NCBI GenBank assembly: GCA_004552195.1
Contig: SFPC01000018.1
Location: 1-25,245 of the forward strand
Reading direction: 5' to 3'
Source of the DNA: Bacteroidales bacterium
GTDB lineage: Bacteria > Bacteroidota > Bacteroidia > Bacteroidales > Bacteroidaceae
DNA: 25,245 bases
Numbering within the stretch: position 1 is the first letter of the stretch; every line of letters begins with the position of its first letter. The notes below the pieces were generated by a model. The model was given only the letters and a program-made list of their open reading frames with translations. It was not told where the DNA came from and ran no database searches. The translations under genes were made by a program, and so were the position numbers. This document shows, piece by piece, positions 1-7,983 of the stretch.

Positions 1-108
1 GTTGAAACCCTTGGCATGTTTGTCCGTGCCGTGCTTTCTTACCAAGGATTTGATCAAATCTTTCGGCAACTTCTGGATGGCCTGAGCGGAAAGTGTTATC
101 TTTGCCAT
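1..108 (-). CDS. IS4-like family transposase, N-terminal 36 codons only (partial at window edge)
   Basis: The minus strand reads from an ATG at 108 without a stop to the window edge. It begins MAKITLSAQAIQKLPKD and reaches a KHGTDKHAKGFN segment. The pattern of a short hydrophobic start, KLP, then GTDKHxKGFN is, from memory, characteristic of the N-terminus of Bacteroides IS4-type (DDE) transposases, which excise and reinsert their own element. The catalytic DDE residues lie outside the window, so activity cannot be judged. No Shine-Dalgarno sequence precedes the ATG; it is preceded instead by CCTCC, the 3' arm of a hairpin (see 107-178). Family assignment rests on this short segment only. 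Confidence 0.6.
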   Translation of the reverse strand, partial: MAKITLSAQAIQKLPKDLIKSLVRKHGTDKHAKGFN

Positions 109-178
109 GAAGGAGGGTAGTTTTGTTTGCAACCACTAAGGTACATTTTTTTACATAGTGGAAAACTACCTCCTTCAT
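107..178. repeat. Inverted repeat in the IS leader that encloses the transposase start
   Basis: Bases 107-124 (ATGAAGGAGGGTAGTTTT) are complementary to 162-178 with one extra G. A second short arm, CCACTA at 133-138 with TAGTGG at 156-161, stacks inside. In minus-strand RNA the 3' arm ends on the first two bases of the transposase ATG, and the only AGGAGG sequence sits in the 5' arm. The fold would therefore bury both the purine-rich element and the edge of the start codon. Confidence 0.75.
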
Positions 179-198
179 TTTTATTTAGGACACTATTG

Positions 199-369
199 GA
201 TTTCCGTATATCTTTGCGGCGACTCAACACAATCCCGACGTTGCGATAGAAGTAACATTCGACAGCTATTTCCGTGCCCCGCAGATGACAGCCCTGGCCT
301 GTGCCCTACGCTTGCTCCGCTGATTACCGCGCGAGCGAAGCGACCATAATCTTAAGTTCTTTTCATAAT
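199..369. other. Spacer between the IS and tdh, no gene recognised
   Basis: The stretch has short open frames but none with recognisable protein character. A TATCTTTG (209-216) matches the Bacteroidetes -7 consensus TAnnTTTG. A TTTA lies 21 bases upstream, inside the IS end. Nothing that could be its target gene follows on the plus strand, because tdh is read the other way. It may be a relict promoter or chance. Confidence 0.4.
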
Positions 370-415
370 AAATGACACACCCATCAAGTCCTATAGCCGT
401 GGGTGTGTCATTTTT
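370..415. terminator. Hairpin terminator behind tdh, possibly bidirectional
   Basis: A perfect 14-base inverted repeat, AAATGACACACCCA at 370-383 with its complement at 400-413, has a 16-base loop. On the plus strand it ends in a T-tract (411-415); on the minus strand it is followed by ATTTATT. It lies 56 bases after the tdh stop and separates tdh from the IS. Confidence 0.7.
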
Positions 416-470
416 ATCTTATCGACAGAAAAACCGGGGTTCAAAGCGGGAACAGAGCCGCCGCTGCGGT

Positions 471-1427
471 TTAGTGGATGAGTTTCTCTTTGAGCTTTGT
501 CAGCATGTCCTGGGTCATGGCGTCGAGGTCGTACTCCGGCTTCCAGTCCCACTCCTGACGGGCGCAGATATCGTCGAGGCTGTTGGGCCAGGAGTCGGCG
601 TTGGCCTGCTTCAGCGGGTCGATGTCGTAGGTCATCTCAAACTCCGGCTTGTACTTCTTGATGGCGGCCAGCACGCCTTCGGGGGCGAAGCTCATGGCGG
701 CAATGTTGAAGGCGTTGCGGTGGATGAGGCGTGAGGGGTCGGCTTCCATCAGCTCCACTGCGGCGCGCAGGGCATCGGGCATGTACATCATGTCCATGTA
801 GGTGCCTTTGCTGATGGGGCAGACGAATTTCTCGCCACGCACGGCACTGTAGTAGATGTCGCAGGCGTAGTCCGTGGTGCCGCCGCCCGGAGGCGTTACG
901 TAGGAGATGAGGCCGGGAAAGCGCACGGCACGGGTGTCGACACCATACTTGCGGTAGTAATAGTCGGAGAGCAGCTCGGTGGTGACCTTCGACACGCCGT
1001 AGATGGTGCGGGGACGCTGGATGGTGTCCTGCGGCGTGTGGTCAGCGGGCGTTTCGGGACCGAACGAACCGATGGAGCTGGGCGTGAACACGGCGCAGTT
1101 GTGTTCGCGGGCTACCTCCAGCACGTTCCAGAGGCCGTCGATGCCAATCTTCCATGCCAGCTGCGGACGACCTTCGGCCACCACGCTCAGCAGGGCGGCA
1201 AGGTTGTAGATGGTATCCACACGGTGCTTCAAGGCAACGGTAGCGATTTGCTCGGCATTCGTGACGTCGCAAATTTCGTAGGGCCCGCTTTCGCGCAGCT
1301 CGCCGTGAGGCTTCGCGCTGGGTATGTATCCGCAAACTACGTGGTCGTTTCCGTAAATGCCGCGCAACTTCATCGTGAGCTCGGAGCCGATCTGGCCCGT
1401 GGCGCCTATCACCAGAATATTTTTCAT
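471..1427 (-). CDS. tdh: L-threonine 3-dehydrogenase, SDR (epimerase-like) type
   Basis: A 318-residue NAD-dependent epimerase/dehydratase fold protein. It oxidises L-threonine to 2-amino-3-oxobutyrate in the cytosol, with NAD+ as acceptor. Visible features are the Rossmann motif GATGQIG (residues 8-14), the serines at TPSSIGSFGP (about 115-124) and the catalytic YGVSK (Tyr143, Lys147). The length suits the short-chain type of threonine dehydrogenase known from Bacteroidetes and animals, not the zinc-dependent E. coli Tdh of about 340 residues. The function is supported by its divergent neighbour kbl, which encodes the next enzyme of the pathway. A general sugar epimerase is the alternative, but this gene pairing makes threonine dehydrogenase much more likely. 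The start ATG at 1427 begins the Rossmann strand directly. Confidence 0.92.
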   Translation of the reverse strand: MKNILVIGATGQIGSELTMKLRGIYGNDHVVCGYIPSAKPHGELRESGPYEICDVTNAEQIATVALKHRVDTIYNLAALLSVVAEGRPQLAWKIGIDGLWNVLEVAREHNCAVFTPSSIGSFGPETPADHTPQDTIQRPRTIYGVSKVTTELLSDYYYRKYGVDTRAVRFPGLISYVTPPGGGTTDYACDIYYSAVRGEKFVCPISKGTYMDMMYMPDALRAAVELMEADPSRLIHRNAFNIAAMSFAPEGVLAAIKKYKPEFEMTYDIDPLKQANADSWPNSLDDICARQEWDWKPEYDLDAMTQDMLTKLKEKLIH

Positions 1428-1465
1428 TAGGGAAAGTATTATATTATAGGTTTCAAAATGCGAAG

Positions 1466-1473
1466 CAAAGGTG
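1466..1473 (-). promoter_or_regulatory. Candidate -7 box of the tdh promoter
   Basis: The minus strand reads CACCTTTG, one mismatch from the Bacteroidetes -7 consensus TAnnTTTG, 38 bases upstream of the tdh ATG. No good TTTG -33 element is seen at the usual 19-21 base spacing. The remaining tdh-kbl spacer (1428-1629) holds two small hairpins, GCTTGGC/GCCAAGC (1543-1549 and 1560-1566) and ACGATG/CATCGT (1573-1578 and 1584-1589), which would lie in the kbl leader if transcription starts before them. Confidence 0.4.
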
Positions 1474-1629
1474 CATACTTTTTTTGAGATTTATGATTGG
1501 TGCAAAGAGTTTTTTGAAAAAAAAGCCTTTCCTTTGCCTCGTGCTTGGCAATGCCTTTGGCCAAGCGGCGCGACGATGACTTGCATCGTGCCAAACTACG
1601 GTGGAACAGATAACCTTAATTATAAAATC

Positions 1630-2817
1630 ATGTACGGAAAATTTCAAGCACATCTTCAGAACGAACTGAACGAAATCAAGGAGGCCGGCCTCTACAAACA
1701 GGAACGCCTCATCGAAGGACCGCAGCAGGCTGCCATCCAGGTGAAGGGCAGCGAAGTGCTCAACTTCTGCGCCAACAACTACCTCGGCCTGTCGAACAAC
1801 CCACGCCTCATCCAGGCTGCCAAGGACATGATGGACCGCAGGGGCTACGGCATGTCGAGCGTGCGCTTCATCTGCGGCACACAGGACATCCATAAAGAGC
1901 TTGAAGCTGCCATTTCCGATTACTTCAAGACGGAGGACACCATTCTCTATGCCGCCTGCTTCGATGCCAACGGCGGTGTGTTCGAGCCGCTGCTCACGGC
2001 CGACGACGCCATCATCTCCGACGCGCTGAACCACGCCTCCATCATCGACGGTGTGCGCCTGTGCAAGGCCAAACGCTACCGCTATGCCAACGCCGACATG
2101 GAAGACCTGGAACGCCAGCTGCAGGCTGCGCAGGAACAACGCTTCCGCATCATCGTGACTGACGGCGTGTTCTCCATGGATGGCAACGTGGCTCCGATTG
2201 ACAAGATTTGCGACTTGGCCGAGAAGTACGATGCACTGGTTATGGTCGACGAGAGCCACTCCGCCGGCGTGGTAGGTGCCACGGGGCACGGCGTGAGCGA
2301 GTTCTTCGACACCTATGGCCGCGTAGACATCTACACCGGCACCCTTGGCAAGGCGTTCGGCGGTGCCATGGGCGGCTTCACCACGGGTCGTAAGGAAATC
2401 ATCGACCTGCTGCGCCAGCGTTCGCGTCCCTACCTCTTCTCCAACTCCGTGGCTCCCGCCATTGTGGGCGCAGCCCTCGAAACCTTCAAGATCCTGAAGG
2501 AGAGCAACGCCATCCACGACAAGTTGGTGGACAACGTGAACTACTTCCGCGACAAGATGATGGCCGCCGGCTTCGACATCAAGCCCACTCAGAGTGCCAT
2601 CTGCGCCGTGATGCTCTACGATGCCAAGCTCTCGCAGGTTTATGCCCAGAAGATGCAGGAAGAAGGCATCTACGTGACGGGCTTCTACTATCCCGTAGTG
2701 CCGAAGGACCAGGCCCGCATCCGCGTGCAAATCTCTGCCGGCCACGAGCGCGAACACCTCGACAAGTGCATCGCCGCCTTCATCAAGGTGGGCAAAGAGC
2801 TGGGCGTGCTGAAATAA
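1630..2817 (+). CDS. kbl: Glycine C-acetyltransferase (2-amino-3-ketobutyrate CoA ligase)
   Basis: A 395-residue pyridoxal-phosphate enzyme of the alpha-oxoamine synthase family. With CoA it cleaves the unstable 2-amino-3-oxobutyrate made by Tdh into glycine and acetyl-CoA. Visible signatures are CANNYLGLSNNP near residue 50, DGVFSMDGNVAPID, the PLP-binding VDESHSAG segment, and TGTLGKAFGGAMGG with the Schiff-base lysine at Lys241. The open frame extends 53 codons upstream, but MYGKFQAHLQNELNEIKEAG is the normal family N-terminus, so the start is set at 1630. Within the family BioF (8-amino-7-oxononanoate synthase) is the main alternative; the MYGK start and the pairing with tdh favour Kbl. 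The two genes are divergent and share a spacer of about 200 bases, so they could be co-regulated. Confidence 0.95.
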   Translation: MYGKFQAHLQNELNEIKEAGLYKQERLIEGPQQAAIQVKGSEVLNFCANNYLGLSNNPRLIQAAKDMMDRRGYGMSSVRFICGTQDIHKELEAAISDYFKTEDTILYAACFDANGGVFEPLLTADDAIISDALNHASIIDGVRLCKAKRYRYANADMEDLERQLQAAQEQRFRIIVTDGVFSMDGNVAPIDKICDLAEKYDALVMVDESHSAGVVGATGHGVSEFFDTYGRVDIYTGTLGKAFGGAMGGFTTGRKEIIDLLRQRSRPYLFSNSVAPAIVGAALETFKILKESNAIHDKLVDNVNYFRDKMMAAGFDIKPTQSAICAVMLYDAKLSQVYAQKMQEEGIYVTGFYYPVVPKDQARIRVQISAGHEREHLDKCIAAFIKVGKELGVLK

Positions 2818-2840
2818 TTCCGCGCACACCTTAATAAATA

Positions 2841-2922
2841 TTATTGCTGTCCGGTAAAAGTCCAGGAATGCCGATAACCATTGAAACCTCGGCATTCTTG
2901 GACCTTTACCGGACAGCAATAA
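2841..2922. repeat. 82-bp near-perfect palindrome, MITE-like, may also act as a terminator
   Basis: Two 34-base arms (2841-2874 and 2889-2922) match with two mismatches around a 14-base loop. The ends read TTATTGCTGTCCGGTAAAA. The TGTCC core followed by an A-rich run is like the end of the IS at 1-198 (GTGTCCTAAATAAAA). The length, symmetry and transposon-like ends suggest a non-autonomous miniature element. As RNA it would form a very strong hairpin 23 bases behind the kbl stop, though no T-tract follows. Confidence 0.7.
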
Positions 2923-2951
2923 TCTGAAAATACGATACTCCGAGGGTAACA

Positions 2952-2967
2952 TTATAACCTCATAACC
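2952..2967. repeat. Dispersed 16-mer TTATAACCTCATAACC, copy 1
   Basis: The 16 bases recur identically at 22297-22312, in the mraY-murD spacer. Around it (2941-3000) are further related fragments such as CTTAACCTGATAACC. The stretch carries no gene. Confidence 0.7.
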
Positions 2968-3176
2968 CGGAGAGCGAAGCGACCTTAACCTGATAACCGA
3001 TAAGTTTCGCAGCTTGCGAAACTTGAATAGGTATATACATTCCATTTTTCACGCAAAATATTATTTCTTGCCCCATTTTGAATTTCAAAAGCATAGCGAA
3101 ACAAGAAATCTTTGTGTCAAAATGAAAGAAGGGGAGGGGTAAATGTTAAAAATCGGCGACAAAAATCTAAGAAACC

Positions 3177-3207
3177 TTTGTTGGTTAAATATATTAGCCT
3201 ATTTTTG
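3177..3207 (+). promoter_or_regulatory. Promoter of the SusC/SusD operon
   Basis: TTTG at 3177-3180 and TATTTTTG at 3200-3207 are separated by exactly 19 bases. This is a full match to the Bacteroidetes primary-sigma consensus TTTG-N19-21-TAnnTTTG. Transcription is expected to start near 3214, leaving a leader of about 210 bases. No sigma/anti-sigma pair or two-component regulator lies nearby. Confidence 0.8.
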
Positions 3208-3213
3208 CCACCG

Positions 3214-3427
3214 ATTAAGGTCTGAATATAGCCTAATCAAACGATTTAGGGTGACGAATGGTTAGGTCGGCACCCTTTTAGGTATATTGGAACGGATTGG
3301 TTTCCATCAACCAAAACCAACACCTCCAGTCCACCTTATCCTTAGAGCCTCCGAACTAAGACTTAACGCCCATCGCTCCACAGCTGAAGCTGACGGGTAT
3401 TCCACTTTTTAAAGAATGTTTAATTAA
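3214..3427 (+). other. Long untranslated leader of the SusC operon
   Basis: About 214 bases separate the predicted transcription start from the first possible SusC start. The stretch holds short complementary segments, for example TTGGTTT with AAACCAA (about 3297-3321) and CAGCTGAAGCTG (about 3380-3391). I see no consensus of a known riboswitch. A leader this long gives room for control by RNA structure, a small RNA or an RNA-binding protein, but that is inference. Confidence 0.45.
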
Positions 3428-6388
3428 ATGGTTAAAGATATGAAGAAAAAGTTAGTGCTTTTGGGAGCAGCCTTGCTGCTTTCGTCAGCCACTGCTTCGG
3501 CACAAAGCCGGGTGACCGGCCGCGTAACCGATTCAAACGGCCAGCCGGTTATGGGCGCCACCGTGCGCATCCCCGGCACGAAAATCGTTACCACCACCGA
3601 TGCCAAGGGTACGTTCAAACTGAATGTGCCCGCCGGCGCCAAGAAACTCGTTGTTTCTTATATCGGTATGCAAGCTGAAACGGTGAGCGTTGCCGGTAAC
3701 GTGCAGGTTGTGCTCAAGGACAACGAACTCGGCGAAGCTGTTGTGGTAGGTTACGGTACGGCCCGTAAAATCGGTACCGTGGTAGGTTCCGTGAAGAAAG
3801 TGGGCAGCGAACAGGTATCTGACAAACCCGCTCCCAACGTGGCCGACGCCCTTCAGGGTAAGGTAGCCGGTCTGCAGATTTTCTCTAACTCCGGTGACGC
3901 CGGCGAAATGGGCGACATGAGCATCACCCTGCGTGGTGTGGGTTCGCTCGGTGCAGGCAGTGAACCCCTTGTGGTGGTCGACGGTGCTCCCGCCTCTGCC
4001 GCTGTGCTCGCATTGCTCAACGACCGCGATATCGAAAGCATCACCACGCTGAAGGACGCTTCAGCCACTTCTATCTACGGTTCGCGTGCATCCAACGGTG
4101 TCATCTACGTGACCACCAAGCGCGGACGTGCCAACGAACAGGCCCGCATCTCCGTTTCGCAGCGCATCGGTTGGAGCCAGTTGGCCAACGGTATCGGTAA
4201 CCCGATGAACGCCAACGAACTGCTCCAGTTCCAGCTGGAGAACGGCATCATCCAGGCCGACAAATATGAAGAGTACAAGCTGCACGGTGCCAACACCAAC
4301 TGGCAGAAGTACTTCTTCGACAACGCAGCTCCCATGTACAACACTGACTTCTCCATGCAGGGAGGTACCGGAAACACCACTTACTTCGTTTCCGCATCGT
4401 ACATGAAGCAGAAGAGCTTGACTCGCGTGTCGCACTACGACCGCTACACCGTGCGCACCAACCTCGACACGAAACCCAAGGAATGGCTCACCTTCGGCAT
4501 CAAGCAGAGCATTGCCTATACAGACCGCCGCTCTGACGAATGGACGAACCCCGACACCCGCAACACGGCCAACGCCATGATTTCGTCCTATATGTACCCC
4601 GCTTACTGGGATCCGTACGATCCTGAATACCGCGAGGAACACATGATTTACGGCGGCAACATATACGACTTCCAGTACATGCAGCGTCTCCGCCCCAGCC
4701 AGACGAACGACATCGTCATCAGCGGTGTGGCCTATGCCCAGATTACCCCGCTCAAGGGCCTGACCGTGAAGTCGCAGCTCGGCCTCTACGGCACCGACAG
4801 CCGTGAATCGCAGTATATGTACCAGTCAATGCCCGGTGCCGACACCGGTTGGGCATACGAGGGACACTCCCGTTCTTCGCAGTGGACCATCACCAACACG
4901 GCTGAGTACAAGTTCGACGTTACGCCGGATCACCACGTCATCCTGCTGGCCGGACAGGAAGGTATCAAGACTTCCTACAAGGCATTCGGCATCCAGGGTA
5001 CCGGTACGACCGACGACCGTCTGCCGACACTCGGTAACGTGACCGAAGGTAAGATTCCTTCTTACAGCTCCTACGTGAACGAATATCTCTCGTTCTTCGG
5101 ACGTGCCGACTATAACTATAAGGACAAATACTACGCCAACTTCACCGTGCGTAACGACCAGTGTTCGCGCTTCGGCCGCAAGAACCGTTCCGCCAACTTC
5201 TACAGCGGCGGTGTGATGTGGAACGCAGCGCGCGAAGACTTCCTCGCCGAGACACGCGGCTGGCTCACCGACCTGCAGTTCAAGATTAGTGTAGGTTCTA
5301 CGGGTAACTCCTCCATCGGTAACTACAGTAGCCTCGGTCTGATCGGTACCACGCAGTACCTGGGCCAGAGCGGTTGGTTGCTCCAGCAGCCTGCCAACGA
5401 CGAGCTGGGATGGGAAACGCAAATCCAGACCAACGTCGGCGTGATGGCTCGCTTCTACGACCGCATCAACGTGGACATTAACTTCTACCACAAGAAGACG
5501 AAGGACATGCTCATGAGTGTGCCTCTGCCTTTCACCACCGGTTTCAGCAGCCAGATGCTTAACATCGGTTCTATGTCGAACCGTGGTGTGGAAATCGAAC
5601 TCAGCGCTGACGCCTTCCGTAGCCGTGATGCTTACCTCACCGTTTACGCCAACTACGCTTACAACACGAACAAGATTGACGAGTTGTTCTACGGTTATGA
5701 GGAATGGCCTATGTACAACTCCCTGCTCAACTACGTAGTGGGCGAGAGCTTGAACTACTATATGCCTATCTACGCCGGTGTGGACGAGAAAGACGGTGCA
5801 CCCATGTGGTACAAGGTGGGTTACAGCGGCGAACCCGGTTATACCTACAACCCCGAAACGATGACCAAGACCTACAGCGACGACCTGTACCAGAACACGG
5901 GCAAGAAGCGCTTCACGCCCCACTCTGGTGGTTTCGGTCTGGCAGCTCATTGGAAGGGCTTGACGCTCAACGCCGACTTCTCCTTCATGCTGGGCAAGTA
6001 CATGGTGAACAATGACTACTTCTTCGCTGCTTCTTCCGGCAACGCGCAGAACGGTTTCAACCAGGACCGCGACATGTTGAACATCTGGAAGAAGCCGGGC
6101 GACAAGGCCGCACTTCCCGCATTCAAGTATGACACGCAGTTCGATACCCACGTGCTCGAGAACGCTTCGTTCATGCGTCTGAAGAACCTCTCGCTCTCTT
6201 ACGACCTGCCCAAGCGCTTGATTGAACCTACCCGCTTCCTGCAGAACGTGCGCTTCAGTGCTACGGCACGTAACCTCTGGACGGTGACCAAGTATCGCGG
6301 CGCTGACCCCGAACTTGACTCCAACCTGGCTCTCGGTAACTATCCTTCTACCCGCCAGTTCACCCTCGGTGTGGAAGTTACCTTCTAA
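3428..6388 (+). CDS. SusC/RagA-family TonB-linked outer membrane transporter
   Basis: A 986-residue outer-membrane protein that, with SusD, imports a ligand using TonB energy. A signal peptide (MKKKLVLLGAALLLSS, cleaved near ASAQ) is followed by a carboxypeptidase-regulatory-like domain (GRVTDSNGQPVMGATV, about residues 30-100). Next come the SusC signature VVVGYGTARK, the plug domain with GSRASNGVIYVTTKRG (about 220-235) and a C-terminal beta-barrel ending in the outer-membrane F residue (VEVTF). Two starts are possible, 3428 and 3440; the second gives a standard signal peptide and the first adds four residues. It heads an operon with susD-like and lipoprotein genes. The substrate cannot be read from the sequence: there is no glycosidase, lyase or protease next to it. 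A glycan, peptide or cofactor is possible. Confidence 0.95.
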   Translation: MVKDMKKKLVLLGAALLLSSATASAQSRVTGRVTDSNGQPVMGATVRIPGTKIVTTTDAKGTFKLNVPAGAKKLVVSYIGMQAETVSVAGNVQVVLKDNELGEAVVVGYGTARKIGTVVGSVKKVGSEQVSDKPAPNVADALQGKVAGLQIFSNSGDAGEMGDMSITLRGVGSLGAGSEPLVVVDGAPASAAVLALLNDRDIESITTLKDASATSIYGSRASNGVIYVTTKRGRANEQARISVSQRIGWSQLANGIGNPMNANELLQFQLENGIIQADKYEEYKLHGANTNWQKYFFDNAAPMYNTDFSMQGGTGNTTYFVSASYMKQKSLTRVSHYDRYTVRTNLDTKPKEWLTFGIKQSIAYTDRRSDEWTNPDTRNTANAMISSYMYPAYWDPYDPEYREEHMIYGGNIYDFQYMQRLRPSQTNDIVISGVAYAQITPLKGLTVKSQLGLYGTDSRESQYMYQSMPGADTGWAYEGHSRSSQWTITNTAEYKFDVTPDHHVILLAGQEGIKTSYKAFGIQGTGTTDDRLPTLGNVTEGKIPSYSSYVNEYLSFFGRADYNYKDKYYANFTVRNDQCSRFGRKNRSANFYSGGVMWNAAREDFLAETRGWLTDLQFKISVGSTGNSSIGNYSSLGLIGTTQYLGQSGWLLQQPANDELGWETQIQTNVGVMARFYDRINVDINFYHKKTKDMLMSVPLPFTTGFSSQMLNIGSMSNRGVEIELSADAFRSRDAYLTVYANYAYNTNKIDELFYGYEEWPMYNSLLNYVVGESLNYYMPIYAGVDEKDGAPMWYKVGYSGEPGYTYNPETMTKTYSDDLYQNTGKKRFTPHSGGFGLAAHWKGLTLNADFSFMLGKYMVNNDYFFAASSGNAQNGFNQDRDMLNIWKKPGDKAALPAFKYDTQFDTHVLENASFMRLKNLSLSYDLPKRLIEPTRFLQNVRFSATARNLWTVTKYRGADPELDSNLALGNYPSTRQFTLGVEVTF

Positions 6389-6479
6389 AGATTTAGTCCG
6401 TCAATGCCCACAAGTCCGGAGCGGACGCTTCCCTCCGGCAAGGCATTCACTGCTATTCACCTTTAACAATTAAAACGCA

Positions 6480-7955
6480 ATGAACAAATATATATTGAAA
6501 ACCCTGTTGTGCTCCGCCCTGGCCGCCACTGCGCTGACCTCCTGCGAGCTCGACCAGTATCCCGAAACATCGCTGCCGGCTGAGAAGTCCTGGAAGTACG
6601 TTTCCGATGCTACCAACTACCATATCGGTATCCTGGCCTACCTGCGTAGCGCAGCCACTGCCGGTCGCACCGTTTCCGAACTCCAAAGCGACCTCTTCAA
6701 CCTCCGCGCCACCGGTACCACCTGTATGCAGTATCACAACTGGCGTTTCACTTCCTCTACCACCGACGGCGATGGTGCCTGGGCCACCAATTACGGCATG
6801 ATTTCCAACGCCAACAACGTCATCAACAACATTGACCAGATTGAGGTGGAGGAAGGCTCTGACGACGAAGCACTGATCAAGACGTACAAGGCTACGGCCT
6901 ACTTCGCCCGTGCTTATGCCTATGCCAACATGGTGGTGCGCTACTGCAAGGAGTATGACCCTGCAACTGCCGACAAGACGCTCGGTCTGCCCCTCGTTAC
7001 CACGGTCGACGTGAATGCAAAGCCCAGCCGTTCTTCGCTCGCTGATACCTACAAGCTCATCCGCGAGGACCTCACCAAGGCAGAGGAACTTTTCGAGGAT
7101 AAGGACAACACGGACTATACTGCGCCTAACTACAATGTGGCCAAGGCACTCGAGGCACGTGTAAGCCTGCAAATGAAGGATTATCAGAATGCCGTGGATT
7201 GCGCCAAGGAGGTCATTGCCAAATACCCCCTCTGTGCCGACAAGAACGAGTTCAAGGCCATGTGGAAGGAAGATGTAAGTTCGGAGCTGATTTACGAGCC
7301 GCAGCAGACGGTTGACGAGCGCAGCACCATGTACGGTGTGTACATCAGCTTCAGCACCCAGCTCAATATGTACAGTCCTGAGTACCTGCCCACACAGGGA
7401 CTTATCGACCTGTATGAGAAAGGGGATCTTCGCAAAACTTATTTCTTTGCCAAGACGGGTGCTGCTGCCGGCGACATCATTGACGAGCATGCTTACACCC
7501 TCACCAAGTTCCCGGGCAACGACGAACTCAAGCAGACGGGCGAATATGAGTACTACAACATGACCAAGGCTTTCCGCGTAGCAGAGATGTACCTCATTGC
7601 CGCTGAAGCTCAAAACCGCATTGATGGCGGAGGTGCTGACTTCCTCAATGCCCTCCGCACCAACCGAAAGGCCAGCGAACTGACCGGCATTTCTGGCACC
7701 GCCCTGTTCAATGAAATCAAGAACGAGTGGGCACGCGAAATGTGCGGCGAAGGTTTCCGTCTGGAGTGCCTCAAGCGTTGGGGTATGCCTTGCAAGCGTA
7801 TGCAGCCGCAGGCTCTCGCAGCCGGTTTCCTTATCTCTACCGATGGCTTTACCAATCTTAACATGCCTGCCAACGATTACCACTGGGTTTGGGAAATTCC
7901 TTCCAACGACCTGACCGTGAACAAGAACTTGGAGCGCAACTGGCCGACGGAATAG
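6480..7955 (+). CDS. SusD/RagB-family surface lipoprotein
   Basis: A 491-residue lipoprotein that forms the lid over the SusC barrel and binds the nutrient. The N-terminus is a lipoprotein signal with the lipobox ALTSC (Cys22). The start of the mature part (ELDQYPETSLPAEKSW) and the helical repeat region with YFARAYAYANMVVRY (about residues 140-160) are typical of SusD. The C-terminal part has the RVAEMYLIAAEAQNR segment and a WAREMCGEGFRLECLKRW motif, near-diagnostic for the family. It starts 91 bases after susC and is presumably co-transcribed. The length is slightly below the usual 500-600 residues. The substrate is unknown. Confidence 0.94.
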   Translation: MNKYILKTLLCSALAATALTSCELDQYPETSLPAEKSWKYVSDATNYHIGILAYLRSAATAGRTVSELQSDLFNLRATGTTCMQYHNWRFTSSTTDGDGAWATNYGMISNANNVINNIDQIEVEEGSDDEALIKTYKATAYFARAYAYANMVVRYCKEYDPATADKTLGLPLVTTVDVNAKPSRSSLADTYKLIREDLTKAEELFEDKDNTDYTAPNYNVAKALEARVSLQMKDYQNAVDCAKEVIAKYPLCADKNEFKAMWKEDVSSELIYEPQQTVDERSTMYGVYISFSTQLNMYSPEYLPTQGLIDLYEKGDLRKTYFFAKTGAAAGDIIDEHAYTLTKFPGNDELKQTGEYEYYNMTKAFRVAEMYLIAAEAQNRIDGGGADFLNALRTNRKASELTGISGTALFNEIKNEWAREMCGEGFRLECLKRWGMPCKRMQPQALAAGFLISTDGFTNLNMPANDYHWVWEIPSNDLTVNKNLERNWPTE

Positions 7956-7983
7956 TAGTTTAATCCTTTAACAGCATATTCTT

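Larger units (their letters stand above)
1..198 (-). mobile_element. Right end of an IS4-like insertion sequence (continues beyond the left edge)
   Basis: The segment holds the beginning of a transposase gene on the minus strand, a palindromic leader, and an outer end that reads CAATAGTGTCCTAAATAAAA on the minus strand (about 198 to 179). Bacteroides IS4-type elements, as I recall them, have ends of the general form ATTGnTGTCC followed by an A/T-rich run, which this resembles. The other terminal repeat and any target duplication lie outside the window, so the exact border is inferred. Confidence 0.6.

Noticed and set aside
158..349. 63-codon plus-strand frame across the IS border
   Set aside because: It starts inside the IS inverted repeat and crosses the element border; no recognisable product.
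1453..3045. 530-codon open frame on the minus strand opposite kbl
   Set aside because: It is antisense to a clear kbl, has a low-complexity V/H/A-rich product, and results from codon bias in a GC-rich gene.
4826..6151. 441-codon minus-strand frame opposite susC
   Set aside because: Antisense to an unmistakable SusC; the composition is that of a shadow frame, with no domain or signal.
6453..7883. 476-codon minus-strand frame opposite the SusD gene
   Set aside because: Antisense to a diagnostic SusD; no protein family features.
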